From the NCBI GenBank assembly GCA_945952105.1, contig CAMFGZ010000006.1, forward strand, positions 62,001-126,000: a DNA stretch of 64,000 nucleotides, given 5' to 3'. The translations under genes and the position numbers were made by a program. Below the pieces are notes generated by a model. That model saw only the letters and a list, made by a program, of their open reading frames with translations. It made no database searches and was not told the origin of the DNA. Positions 36,009 to 43,365 of the stretch are shown one piece after another (position 1 is the stretch's first letter; each line of letters begins with the position of its first letter). The DNA comes from an uncultured Rhodospirillaceae bacterium (GTDB lineage Bacteria; Pseudomonadota; Alphaproteobacteria; Reyranellales; Reyranellaceae).

Positions 36009-36415
36009 CCGGCCGGACGGGCGTCCGTCATCGCCAGGATCGTGCGGCCGATTTCGGTCATGCTTTCGCGCGGCAGCGAGAAGGACAGGACCGCGGCGCC
36101 GACCTCGACGGTCAGGACGCCCTTTTCGTCGGTCTCCATTCCCAACGAGACGCCATGCAACGGCAGCGGCTGGGCCTGGTAGGTCTCGCTGAAGGCGGCG
36201 AATTGCCCGTTCACGGCGGCCTTGCCGCCCAGGATCAGCAGCAGCGTCAGGAGATGCTGCAGATCGACCGTCGGGAACGCCAGTTCGATCCGTCCGTCCC
36301 GCTCCGTCTGCACGTTCAGAAGGAGCTCGCGGCCATCGGGCGTCACGTCACCGGTGACGTAGGACACTTGGCGGACCTTCCCGGTGCGTTCGCGGAACGG
36401 AAATACCTCGGCCAA
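36005..36415 (-). CDS. Unrecognised small protein, Mo-region paralogue 1
   Basis: The protein has about 136 aa, without signal peptide or membrane span. Predicted pattern: beta hairpin (YVTGDVTPDGRELLLNVQTE), a leucine-rich helix (FPTVDLQHLLTLLLILGG), then strands and a final strand-helix unit (VLTVEVGAAVLSFSLPRESM then TEIGRTILAM). The same order and several identical positions occur in the products at 39896 and 40333, so the three look like one family. The TTG at 36415 follows GGGAAAGAG; a second TTG at 36442 would lie inside site B. It is divergent from the aldehyde dehydrogenase. Function unknown; a molybdate-related role is inferred from location only. Confidence 0.72.
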   Translation of the reverse strand: MAEVFPFRERTGKVRQVSYVTGDVTPDGRELLLNVQTERDGRIELAFPTVDLQHLLTLLLILGGKAAVNGQFAAFSETYQAQPLPLHGVSLGMETDEKGVLTVEVGAAVLSFSLPRESMTEIGRTILAMTDARPAG

Positions 36416-36430
36416 CGGTCTCTTTCCCTT

Positions 36431-36454
36431 CGTTATGTTCAATTATATATATCG
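36431..36454. promoter_or_regulatory. Mo-box-like site B
   Basis: CGTTATGT, eight bases (TCAATTAT), then ATATATCG. It closely matches the 8-8-8 ModE box as I remember it from E. coli modA (CGTTATAT-N8-ACATAACG). It lies 15 bp from the TTG of paralogue 1 and 49 bp from the aldehyde dehydrogenase ATG, so it could control both divergent genes. Confidence 0.62.
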
Positions 36455-36503
36455 CCGGTCGCAAATCGGCGAGCACTTTCCCAACAGCCCAGAGGGTCGC
36501 ACC

Positions 36504-37934
36504 ATGCAGCACGCGAAGCATTTCTACATCGACGGCAAGTGGGTGGACCCGATCAAGCCCGCCCTGCTCGACGTCATCGACCCCTCGACCGAGGAGGCCT
36601 ACATCCAGATCTCGGTCGGTAGCGCCGCCGACGTCGACCGCGCCGTGGCCGCCGCCAAGGCCGCCTTCCCCTCCTTCGCCCGTACCACTCGCAAGGAACG
36701 CCTCGACCTGCTGCGCGCCATCCTGGCCGAGTACAACAAGCGCCGGAACGACGTGGGTGACGCCATCTCGCGCGAGATGGGTGCGCCGCTGGAGTTCGCC
36801 CGCACCATCCAGGCCGGCCGCGGCACGGCGCATCTCGAGCGCATGATCTCCGTGCTCGAGACCTATCCGTTCGAGGAAGTCGAAGGCACCACGCTGATCG
36901 CGCGCGAGCCGATCGGAGTCTGCGGCCTCATCACGCCGTGGAACTGGCCGACCAACCAGATCGCCTGCAAGGTCCTGCCCGCCCTGGCCGCCGGCTGCAC
37001 CATGGTGCTGAAGCCCTCGGAAGAGGCACCGATCGACGCCATCATCTGGACCGAGATCATGCACGCCGCCGGCACGCCCAAGGGCGTCTACAACATGGTG
37101 CAGGGCGCCGGCTCGGTGGTCGGCGAGGCGATGTCGAGCCATCCCGACATCGACATGATGTCCTTCACCGGCTCGACCCGCGCCGGCATCCGCGTCGCCC
37201 AGGCCGCCGCCGTCACGGTCAAGCGCGTCGCCCAGGAGCTGGGCGGCAAGTCGGCCAACATCCTGCTGCCCGACGTCGACTTCCAGATGGCAGTCACAAA
37301 GGGCATCAACAGCATGATGGTGAACTCCGGCCAGTCCTGCACCGCGCCCAGCCGCATGTTCGTGCCGCAGGACCGTCACGACGAGGTGAAGCAGATCGCC
37401 AAGGCCGCGGCCGAGAAGTTCGTGGTCGGCAACCCGCAGGACCCGGCCACCCGGCTCGGTCCCGTCGTGAACGAGTCCCAGTTCAACAAGATCCAGGGCC
37501 TCATCCAGAAGGGCATCGACGAAGGTGCCGAGCTGGTGACCGGCGGCGTCGGTCGTCCCGAGAACCTCAATCGCGGCTTCTACGTGCGGCCGACCGTGTT
37601 TGCGGGCGTCACCAACGACATGACGATCGCGCGCGAGGAGATCTTCGGGCCGGTCATCTGCATCCTCCCCTACAAGAACGAGGAAGAGGTGGTCCGCCTG
37701 GCCAACGACACGATCTACGGCCTCGCCGCCTACGTGCAGGGCACCGATCTCGACCACGCCCGCAAGGTCGCCTCGCAGATGCGGGCCGGCAACGTCCATG
37801 TGAACTACCCGATGGGCGACACCGCCGCGCCGTTCGGCGGCTACAAGCAGTCGGGCAACGGCCGCGAGTACGGCAGGTGGGGCCTCGAGGAGTTCCTCGA
37901 GACCAAGGCGGTCATCGGCTACAAGGCCGCCTGA
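36504..37934 (+). CDS. NAD(P)-dependent aldehyde dehydrogenase
   Basis: The 476-aa ALDH-superfamily enzyme oxidises an aldehyde to the acid. The catalytic Cys lies in NSGQSCTAPSRM (near residue 279) and the general base in QELGGKSANILLP (near 245); the cofactor motif FTGSTRAGIRV precedes them. The start at 36504 follows GAGGG and matches the family N-terminus MQHAKHFYIDGKWV. It resembles broad-specificity DhaS/betaine-aldehyde-like members, so the substrate is open. Its promoter region contains Mo-box-like site B, though the enzyme itself needs no molybdenum. A strong hairpin follows the stop. Confidence 0.93.
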   Translation: MQHAKHFYIDGKWVDPIKPALLDVIDPSTEEAYIQISVGSAADVDRAVAAAKAAFPSFARTTRKERLDLLRAILAEYNKRRNDVGDAISREMGAPLEFARTIQAGRGTAHLERMISVLETYPFEEVEGTTLIAREPIGVCGLITPWNWPTNQIACKVLPALAAGCTMVLKPSEEAPIDAIIWTEIMHAAGTPKGVYNMVQGAGSVVGEAMSSHPDIDMMSFTGSTRAGIRVAQAAAVTVKRVAQELGGKSANILLPDVDFQMAVTKGINSMMVNSGQSCTAPSRMFVPQDRHDEVKQIAKAAAEKFVVGNPQDPATRLGPVVNESQFNKIQGLIQKGIDEGAELVTGGVGRPENLNRGFYVRPTVFAGVTNDMTIAREEIFGPVICILPYKNEEEVVRLANDTIYGLAAYVQGTDLDHARKVASQMRAGNVHVNYPMGDTAAPFGGYKQSGNGREYGRWGLEEFLETKAVIGYKAA

Positions 37935-37947
37935 CACGTTCGGTCAT

Positions 37948-37983
37948 CATGCAGGTGCAGCGCCGAGGCGCCGCACCTGCATG
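37948..37983. terminator. Long perfect hairpin after the aldehyde dehydrogenase
   Basis: CATGCAGGTGC and GCACCTGCATG form an 11-bp perfect stem enclosing a second GCGCC/GGCGC stem, about 16 pairs in all. No T tract follows. It probably terminates the dehydrogenase transcript before the FAD-protein gene. Confidence 0.6.
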
Positions 37984-38020
37984 ACTGGCATCTTCTCGTA
38001 CATCTCTGCATACTTTGGCG

Positions 38021-39361
38021 ATGCAGCATTCCGAGTCGCCCTCCCCGTCCGCCGACATCGCAATCGTCGGCGGCGGCGCCAGCGGCGTGTTGCTTGCAGC
38101 CCAGCTCGTTCGCAAAAGCAGCCTTCGCGTTGCCCTGATCGAGCGCGGCGATCATCCGGGATTGGGTGTTGCCTATTCGACCCACTGCCTGCATCACCTT
38201 CTAAATGTCCGCGCCAGCGACATGACGGCGCTGGCCGACGAGCCAGACCACTTCGTACAATGGCTGCCCCGTGACGGTCGCGGCTATGGCCGCACGGATT
38301 TCGTTCCCCGCGCCATCTACGGCCGTTACCTCCAGGACCTGCTCGCGGATGCAGTCCACCGCTCGGACGGCCGCCTCCATGTGGTCAAGGGCGACGTCGT
38401 CGGCCTCCGGGAAGGGGAGGATGGTGTCACCGTTGAAATCGACGGACAGGCTCCGATCGGCGCCCGCAAGGCCGTGCTGGCGACCGGCCATCGTCCTCCT
38501 TCGAAGGACTCCGGCGCCTATCATGGAAATCCCTGGCGCGACGAGGCTATTGCCGGTCTCGCGCCCGGGGGATCGATCCTGCTGATCGGCACCAGCCTGA
38601 CGATGATCGACGTGCTGCTGTCCCTGCTGGAACAGGGCCACAAGGGTCCGATCGTCGCCCTCTCCCGCCGTGGACTGGTGCCGCATCGCCACCCCTCCGC
38701 ACCGATCCCGACCCCGGAGGCCGATACGAGCGACCTCTTCACCGGCAGCCTGTCCCAACGCACGAAGCGATTCCGGGCCAAACTTAAGGCCGGCCTCGGC
38801 TGGCCGGGCCTGATGCAGCTCCTGCGACCGCACAACAACGAACTGTGGCATGCGCTCGACCTCGATCAGCGGAAGCGCTTCCTGCGCCACTTGCGACCGT
38901 GGTGGGACATTCATCGCCATCGCGTCGCGCCCCAGATCGGCGAGCAGATCGATGCCGCAAAGGCGCGCGGACAACTGACGATCGTCTCGGGGCGCGTCGA
39001 GATCGAAAAGACGACCGACAGCAAGGTCGAGGTCACGATCATCCGTCGAGGCTCGGACCGCCGCGAAAAGCGCAGCTTTGATCGAGTGGTGGATTGCCGT
39101 GGCCCGCGCAATGAAGTCGACGTGCGCGTCCCGTTGCATGCTCAATTGGTGAAGGATGGGCTATTGCGCCCCGATCCACTCAACCAGGGTCTGGACGTAG
39201 CTGTCGACGAGGCGCTGATCGGGCGGGACGGCACGCCGTCGGGCCATCTCTACGTCCTGGGTCCGCCGACCCGTGGCCGCTACACCGAGATCGTGGCGAT
39301 TCCGGACATCCGGCTGCAGGCGGCGGACGTCGCCAGGGGGCTGATCGCCGCGTTGCGATAG
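38021..39361 (+). CDS. FAD/NAD(P)-binding oxidoreductase (FAD_NAD_binding_9)
   Basis: The 446-aa flavoprotein has a Rossmann FAD motif at its N-terminus, IAIVGGGASGVLLAAQLV. The signature PGLGVAYSTHCLHHLLNVRA is typical of the HcaD/YdhS-like FAD_NAD_binding_9 group, and a second dinucleotide fold lies at GSILLIGTSLTMIDVLLSLL. Members are poorly characterised. The ATG at 38021 is chosen; a TTG two codons upstream is weaker. It sits between the aldehyde dehydrogenase and modE genes in the same direction, and a redox role in the module is possible but unsupported. Confidence 0.83.
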   Translation: MQHSESPSPSADIAIVGGGASGVLLAAQLVRKSSLRVALIERGDHPGLGVAYSTHCLHHLLNVRASDMTALADEPDHFVQWLPRDGRGYGRTDFVPRAIYGRYLQDLLADAVHRSDGRLHVVKGDVVGLREGEDGVTVEIDGQAPIGARKAVLATGHRPPSKDSGAYHGNPWRDEAIAGLAPGGSILLIGTSLTMIDVLLSLLEQGHKGPIVALSRRGLVPHRHPSAPIPTPEADTSDLFTGSLSQRTKRFRAKLKAGLGWPGLMQLLRPHNNELWHALDLDQRKRFLRHLRPWWDIHRHRVAPQIGEQIDAAKARGQLTIVSGRVEIEKTTDSKVEVTIIRRGSDRREKRSFDRVVDCRGPRNEVDVRVPLHAQLVKDGLLRPDPLNQGLDVAVDEALIGRDGTPSGHLYVLGPPTRGRYTEIVAIPDIRLQAADVARGLIAALR

Positions 39362-39402
39362 CGATCTGGCCTTGCGCGCGGAGCCGCCGCATAATCGCGC
39401 GC

Positions 39403-39801
39403 ATGGGACGCGGACCAGCCAAGACAACAGCCAAGCCATCTGACAAGACCTCCTTGCATCTCCGGATCGATTTCGGCGGCGAACGCTCGATCGGGCCGGG
39501 GAAAATCCGCCTGCTCGAACTCATCAACGAGACGGGGTCAATCTCCGCGGCCGGCCGGGCGCTTGCCATGTCCTACCGGCAGGCCTGGCTTCTGGTCGAC
39601 GAAATGAACCAGATGTTCCGCGACCCCGTCGTCGCTGCCCAGACCGGCGGCGGCGGTGGCGGCGGCGCGTCGGTGACCGAGACCGGCAACGACATCGTGC
39701 GCCTCTACCGCGAGATGGAGCGCCGGGCCTACGGCGCCTCCTCGCCGGAGATCCGCTCGCTCGCCCGCCTGCTCACGCCGCCGGACGCCAAGCTGCACTA
39801 G
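39403..39801 (+). CDS. modE: ModE-type DNA-binding protein without molybdate-binding domains
   Basis: The 132-aa protein contains the ModE winged helix only: IGPGKIRLLELINETGSISA, AAGRALAMSYRQAWLLVDEM and the wing FRDPVVAAQTGGGGGGGASV, followed by LTETG-like VTETGNDIV. Full ModE (about 260 aa in E. coli) adds two Mop/TOBE modules that bind molybdate; here the chain stops after the DNA-binding part, and a separate Mop protein is encoded at 41611. Such single-domain ModE proteins are known in alphaproteobacteria. It is the natural candidate to bind sites A-E. Molybdate sensing must be direct by an unknown site, or through a partner. Confidence 0.92.
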   Translation: MGRGPAKTTAKPSDKTSLHLRIDFGGERSIGPGKIRLLELINETGSISAAGRALAMSYRQAWLLVDEMNQMFRDPVVAAQTGGGGGGGASVTETGNDIVRLYREMERRAYGASSPEIRSLARLLTPPDAKLH

Positions 39802-39845
39802 GAGCCCGCCCCGAGATCTCCCCGAGGACCGCTTGCGCCCTCTCT

Positions 39846-39869
39846 CGTTATATCTTACTGGATATAGCG
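39846..39869. promoter_or_regulatory. Mo-box-like site C
   Basis: CGTTATAT, eight bases (CTTACTGG), then ATATAGCG: arms complementary at seven of eight positions, the best palindrome of the set. It lies 26 bp upstream of the ATG of paralogue 2 and 45 bp after the modE stop, so it is suited to repression of the paralogue 2-3 operon. Confidence 0.68.
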
Positions 39870-39895
39870 TCATTCATTGCAACGGGGTGTCGGTC

Positions 39896-40276
39896 ATGGA
39901 GATCGTCGGCAAGGGTCTGACTGACTGTCAGGTGGACCCGACAGGCGTTTCGTTCCGCCTCAACCTCGAAAGCGTCGACGGACATCCGGCTTCCGTGATC
40001 CTGCCGGTCGACTGCCTGCGCTCCCTCCTGATGACCCTGCCGAACGTGATCGAGAAGGCACTGAAGGCGCGTTACCAGGACGACACGCTGAAAATCGTCT
40101 ATCCGATGGGCAGCTTCTCGCTCGAGGCCGCGGCCGGCAGCGACAGCACGATCCTCACCATGAACACGCCCGACGGCTTCAAGGTCTCCTTCGCGCTCAC
40201 GCCCGAGGATGCCGGCGGCCTCGCGACCTCGCTGGTCGGGATCGACGTGGCGCAGCCACGCGCCACGTTCAACTAG
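39896..40276 (+). CDS. Unrecognised small protein, Mo-region paralogue 2
   Basis: This 126-aa soluble protein has a hairpin (GVSFRLNLESVDGHPASVIL), a helix beginning LPVDCLRSLLMTLPNVIEKA, then strands and the closing unit ILTMNTPDGFKVSFALTPED with AGGLATSLVGI. It aligns in order with the products at 36005 and 40333, especially at the Leu-rich helix and the final F-x-L/M-x-P-x-x-A/S strand-turn. The ATG at 39896 follows GGGGTG. Site C lies directly upstream. It heads a probable two-gene operon with paralogue 3. Function unknown. Confidence 0.75.
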   Translation: MEIVGKGLTDCQVDPTGVSFRLNLESVDGHPASVILPVDCLRSLLMTLPNVIEKALKARYQDDTLKIVYPMGSFSLEAAAGSDSTILTMNTPDGFKVSFALTPEDAGGLATSLVGIDVAQPRATFN

Positions 40277-40332
40277 ATGCCGGACGGGATGCAAAGGATC
40301 GATTCGGCCAGGCGGCCGAAGTCAGCGGCGAG

Positions 40333-40674
40333 TTGCTGCTGCAGGACAATGCCGTGCTGATCACCCTGATCGGCCGCGACGGCGGGCGCTCCACCCTCAC
40401 CATCCCGGCTGCGGACCTGCAGCGCCTGATCCCGCTCCTGCTCCTGCTGGGCCGTGCGCTGCCGCAGAACCTGCCATCCGATGCCGCCAAGCTTTCCCTG
40501 GTGCCGACGGATTCGCTGAGCGTCGGCGGCCTGCCGGGCGGGGAAACCCTGCTGGCGGTGGCGGTCGGTCCCGCCACGGTCGGCTTCTCGATGCCCGCCT
40601 CCGCCGCCGAGAAGCTGGGACGGTCCCTGCTCCTCGCCGGCAGCGACGCGGCCGAGGCTACTTCAATACAGTGA
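40333..40674 (+). CDS. Unrecognised small protein, Mo-region paralogue 3 (5' end unclear)
   Basis: At least 113 aa are encoded. The segments LIGRDGGRSTLTIPAADLQR, LIPLLLLLGRALPQNL and LLAVAVGPATVGFSMPASAA then EKLGRSLLLAG match paralogue 1 closely. The only standard in-frame start is TTG 40333, but similarity to paralogue 1 continues upstream in the same frame (QAAEVSGE against the VTGD region), where no ATG, GTG or TTG exists. ATGs at 40277 and 40289 lie one frame away. A small deletion, a sequencing error or an unusual start may explain this. The 3' end overlaps the convergent modA by 17 bases. Confidence 0.62.
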   Translation: MLLQDNAVLITLIGRDGGRSTLTIPAADLQRLIPLLLLLGRALPQNLPSDAAKLSLVPTDSLSVGGLPGGETLLAVAVGPATVGFSMPASAAEKLGRSLLLAGSDAAEATSIQ

Positions 40675-41452
40675 AGCCCTGCTTCTCGAAGAACGGCTTG
40701 GCGGCCGGCGTCTTCAGATAGTCGACGAACGCCTGCGCATCCGGGTTGGTCGACGTCGACAGCAGCGCCATCGGATAGATGATCGCCGGGTGCGAGTCGG
40801 CCGGGAAGGCGCCGACGATGCGCACGGCCGGATCGGAAGCGGCATCGGTCTTGTAGACGATGCCGAGCGGCGCCTCGCCGCGCGAGACCAGCGTCAGCGC
40901 CATGCGGACGTTCTCGGCCTGCGCCACGCGGTCGGCGACCGACGGCCAGACGCCGAGATATTCCAGCGCCGCCTTGCCGTACTTGCCGGCCGGCACCGCC
41001 TCGACGCTGCCCATTGCCAGGCGGCCGTCGCCGCCCAGCGCGCCGCGCAGGTTGAAGCCCTTGTCGATCTTGAGATCGATCTTGGAGTCCTTGCCGGCGA
41101 TCAGGACGATCTGGTTGCCGAGGAAATCCGAGCGGCTGGCCGGCTTGATGAGCTTGCGCTCCGCGACATAGTCCATCCACGGCACGTCGGCCGAGATGAA
41201 GATGTCGCCCGGAATGCCGCCCTCGATCTGCTTGGCCAGCGCCGAACTCGCGGCATAGGAGATCTTGGTCGTCTTGCCGGTCTTCTTGGCCCAGTCGGCC
41301 GAGGCCTCGTCCAGCGCATTCTTGAGGCTGGCGGCGGCGAGGATGACGACGTCCTTGCCTTGCGCGGCGGCCTGCTGCGCGAAGCCGCCCGCCGACAGCA
41401 GGAAGGCGGCCGCGGCCAGGGCAGACGTAAAGGTCCGACGGGTACCCAGCAT
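40658..41452 (-). CDS. modA: Molybdate-binding periplasmic protein ModA
   Basis: The 264-aa receptor captures molybdate or tungstate for an ABC importer. The signal peptide is MLGTRRTFTSALAAAAFLLS, ending near AAAQ. The mature opening VVILAAASLKNALDEASADW and ISYAASSALAKQIEGGIPGD are diagnostic oxyanion-binding segments; the C-terminus has YLKTPAAKPFFEKQGF. GGAGG precedes the ATG at 41452. The usual modB and modC genes do not follow it and are nowhere in the window, so it is an orphan here. Site D lies 25 bp upstream of the start. Confidence 0.94.
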   Translation of the reverse strand: MLGTRRTFTSALAAAAFLLSAGGFAQQAAAQGKDVVILAAASLKNALDEASADWAKKTGKTTKISYAASSALAKQIEGGIPGDIFISADVPWMDYVAERKLIKPASRSDFLGNQIVLIAGKDSKIDLKIDKGFNLRGALGGDGRLAMGSVEAVPAGKYGKAALEYLGVWPSVADRVAQAENVRMALTLVSRGEAPLGIVYKTDAASDPAVRIVGAFPADSHPAIIYPMALLSTSTNPDAQAFVDYLKTPAAKPFFEKQGFTVLK

Positions 41453-41477
41453 GTAAATCCTCCAGTTCAAAGAGGGT

Positions 41478-41501
41478 CGATATATCCCATTGAACATATC
41501 G
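41478..41501. promoter_or_regulatory. Mo-box-like site D
   Basis: CGATATAT, eight bases (CCCATTGA), then ACATATCG; on the modA strand it reads CGATATGT-TCAATGGG-ATATATCG, almost the same as site B. It is located 25 bp upstream of modA, the classical ModE-repressed position, which supports calling the whole set Mo-boxes. Confidence 0.72.
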
Positions 41502-41542
41502 TTTATCCACCGGAATCGCAGTTTTACTGCATTGAATGCGTT

Positions 41543-41566
41543 CGCTGTGGTTGAATGGATATAAAG
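41543..41566. promoter_or_regulatory. Degenerate Mo-box-like site E
   Basis: CGCTGTGG, eight bases (TTGAATGG), then ATATAAAG. It keeps the spacing and the central ATTCAA seen in A, B and D when read on the other strand, but the arms are poorly complementary. It lies about 45 bp upstream of the mop gene and 42 bp from site D. Confidence 0.35.
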
Positions 41567-41610
41567 AGGCTGCGGCCCTATACTCCGGCCGCCAATGCCG
41601 AGGAGGAAAC

Positions 41611-41820
41611 ATGCGAATCAGCGCCAGGAACCGGTTGAAGGGCACAATCGTCGAGGTCAAGAAGGGTCAGACGACGGCCCATGTCCGGATCGACGTGAAG
41701 GGCATCATCGTCACCACCGCCATCACCAACGAGGCGGTCGACGAGTTGGGCCTCAAGGCGGGCCAGGAGGCCTACGCCATCGTCAAGGCGTCCGACGTCA
41801 TGGTCGGCCTCGACAACTAG
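41611..41820 (+). CDS. mop: Molbindin (Mop/TOBE single-domain molybdate-binding protein)
   Basis: This 69-aa Mop-type protein begins MRISARNRLKGTIVEVKKGQ and continues TTAHVRIDVKGIIVTTAITN to the terminal AIVKASDVMVG. Molbindins assemble as hexamers that hold up to eight molybdate ions and buffer cytoplasmic molybdate. AGGAGGAAAC precedes the ATG at 41611. In full-length ModE this fold is fused to the DNA-binding domain; here it is separate from the ModE half at 39403. It is followed six bases later by trmO, indicating an operon. Confidence 0.95.
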   Translation: MRISARNRLKGTIVEVKKGQTTAHVRIDVKGIIVTTAITNEAVDELGLKAGQEAYAIVKASDVMVGLDN

Positions 41821-41826
41821 TCCCCA

Positions 41827-42324
41827 ATGGTTCGGCTGAACGAAATCCGCCAGGGCGAGCGCGCGGTCGATCTGCCGGACCGCTTCGACGCCTCGCTCTA
41901 TTTCATCGGGCGTATCCGGACGCCGTGGACCTCGCGGCTGGAAACGCCGCGACAGGGAAGGCAGGACGGGCCGACCTGCCGGCTCGAACTGGATGCCCAT
42001 TGGGCCGACGGCCTGCGGGGCATCGACGAGTTCGAGCGGCTGGAGGTCCTCTACTGGCTGCATGAATCGCGACGCGACCTCACTCACCAGAGCCCGCGAA
42101 ACGACGGCGAGGCCCGCGGCGTCTTCTCCCTGCGCACGCCGGTCCGCCCCAATCCGATCGGCACGTCGATCGTCCGTCTCGTGAAGATCGAAGGACCGGT
42201 CCTGTTCGTGCGCGGCATGGACTGCCTCGACGGCACGCCGTTGGTCGACATCAAGCCCGACCGGACGCTGTTCGAGCCGCTGGCGCCGGCACAGCCCGGC
42301 GACTTCCAGGTCGGCGACAAGTGA
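41827..42324 (+). CDS. trmO: TrmO/TsaA-like tRNA m6t6A37 methyltransferase
   Basis: The 165-aa YaeB/TsaA-type protein contains [34 protein letters not shown] and [20 protein letters not shown], the beta-barrel SAM-binding signature of this class. TrmO methylates t6A37 of some threonine tRNAs. E. coli YaeB is about 235 aa; the shorter archaeal/alphaproteobacterial form seen here lacks the C-terminal extension, so its target may differ. It is linked to mop upstream (six-base gap) and to the importer gene downstream (four-base overlap). Short TsaA proteins beside metal importers recur in genomes, without an explained reason. Confidence 0.88.
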   Translation: MVRLNEIRQGERAVDLPDRFDASLYFIGRIRTPWTSRLETPRQGRQDGPTCRLELDAHWADGLRGIDEFERLEVLYWLHESRRDLTHQSPRNDGEARGVFSLRTPVRPNPIGTSIVRLVKIEGPVLFVRGMDCLDGTPLVDIKPDRTLFEPLAPAQPGDFQVGDK

Positions 42325-43358
42325 AGCGGCGCGGCGCCCTCGCTCTGCTCGGTGCCGGCCTGCTGGCACGACCGGGCTTCGCGCAAGCCACGCGTGTCAT
42401 CGTCGACTCGGCCGGTCGCAAGGTCACGCTGCCTGCCCGCGTCGAACGTGTCTTCGTGGCCGGCCCGCCGGCGTCGGTGCTGACCTATACGCTGGCGCGC
42501 GACGCGATGGTCGGCTGGATCCGCACGCCCTCGCCCGCCGAAAAGGAATTCCTCGCCGCCCCCGCGCGCGAACTGCCCGAAACCGGGCGGCTCACCGGGC
42601 GCGGCGACACGGTGAGCCTCGAGCGGCTGGTCGCGACCAAGCCCGACATGATCCTCGACTTCGGCTCGACGTCCGACACGTTCGTCTCGCTGGCCAACCG
42701 CGTTCAGGAACAGACCGGCATCCCCTACGCCCTGATCGACGGCCGCTTCGCCGCCACGACGGCATCGCTCAAGCTCGCAGCCGAGATGCTGGGCAGGGTC
42801 GAGCGCGGCGCGACGCTCGCCGCCTATGCCGAGGCGGCCTTCGCCCAGGTCGATGGCGTGCTGGCGCGCGTCCCCGCCGACAAGCGGCCGCGCGTCTATC
42901 TGGCGCGTGGGCCAGAGGGGCTGGAGACCGGCAGCCGCGGCTCGATCAACACCGAGATCATCGAGCGCGCCGGTGCGATCAATGTCGCCGAAGGGCTGGG
43001 CGGCAGCGGCAACATCTCCAACGCCTCGCTGGAACAGATCATCGCCTGGCAGCCCGACATCGTGGTGACGCTCGACCGCGGTTTCTTCAACGGCGTGCAG
43101 GGCAAGCCGGGCTGGGACAAGGTGAAGGCCGTCACCGGCAAGCGCGTCTATCTCGCGCCCAATCTTCCCTGGGGCTGGATCGATGCACCGCCCTCGCTCA
43201 ACCGGCTGATCGGCCTGCGCTGGCTGCTGTCGTTGTTCTATCCCGCCGAAGCCGGCCTCGACCTCAAGGCCGAGACGAGGAAGTTCTACGACTTCTTCTA
43301 CGGCGTCAGCCTAAGCGACGACCAACTGGCGCGACTGCTGGGCGGCACGGCAAACTGA
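42321..43358 (+). CDS. BtuF/FepB-type ABC receptor, probable oxyanion or metal-chelate importer
   Basis: The 345-aa receptor has a signal [20 protein letters not shown] and a cluster-A type fold ([20 protein letters not shown] at the start of the mature chain, [13 protein letters not shown], and a C-terminal [20 protein letters not shown]). That last element is shared with iron and MolA-like receptors. H. influenzae MolA shows that this type-II class can carry molybdate or tungstate. With mop, modA and modE close by, molybdate/tungstate is plausible, but ferric or siderophore transport cannot be excluded. The GTG start at 42321 overlaps the trmO stop. Confidence 0.85.
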   Translation: MKRRGALALLGAGLLARPGFAQATRVIVDSAGRKVTLPARVERVFVAGPPASVLTYTLARDAMVGWIRTPSPAEKEFLAAPARELPETGRLTGRGDTVSLERLVATKPDMILDFGSTSDTFVSLANRVQEQTGIPYALIDGRFAATTASLKLAAEMLGRVERGATLAAYAEAAFAQVDGVLARVPADKRPRVYLARGPEGLETGSRGSINTEIIERAGAINVAEGLGGSGNISNASLEQIIAWQPDIVVTLDRGFFNGVQGKPGWDKVKAVTGKRVYLAPNLPWGWIDAPPSLNRLIGLRWLLSLFYPAEAGLDLKAETRKFYDFFYGVSLSDDQLARLLGGTAN

Positions 43359-43365
43359 CGGCGTC

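Noticed and set aside
39648..39672. GGC/GGT run in modE that could be a slippage-prone repeat
   Set aside because: It encodes the glycine-rich wing typical of ModE winged helices, so it is part of the fold rather than a contingency repeat.
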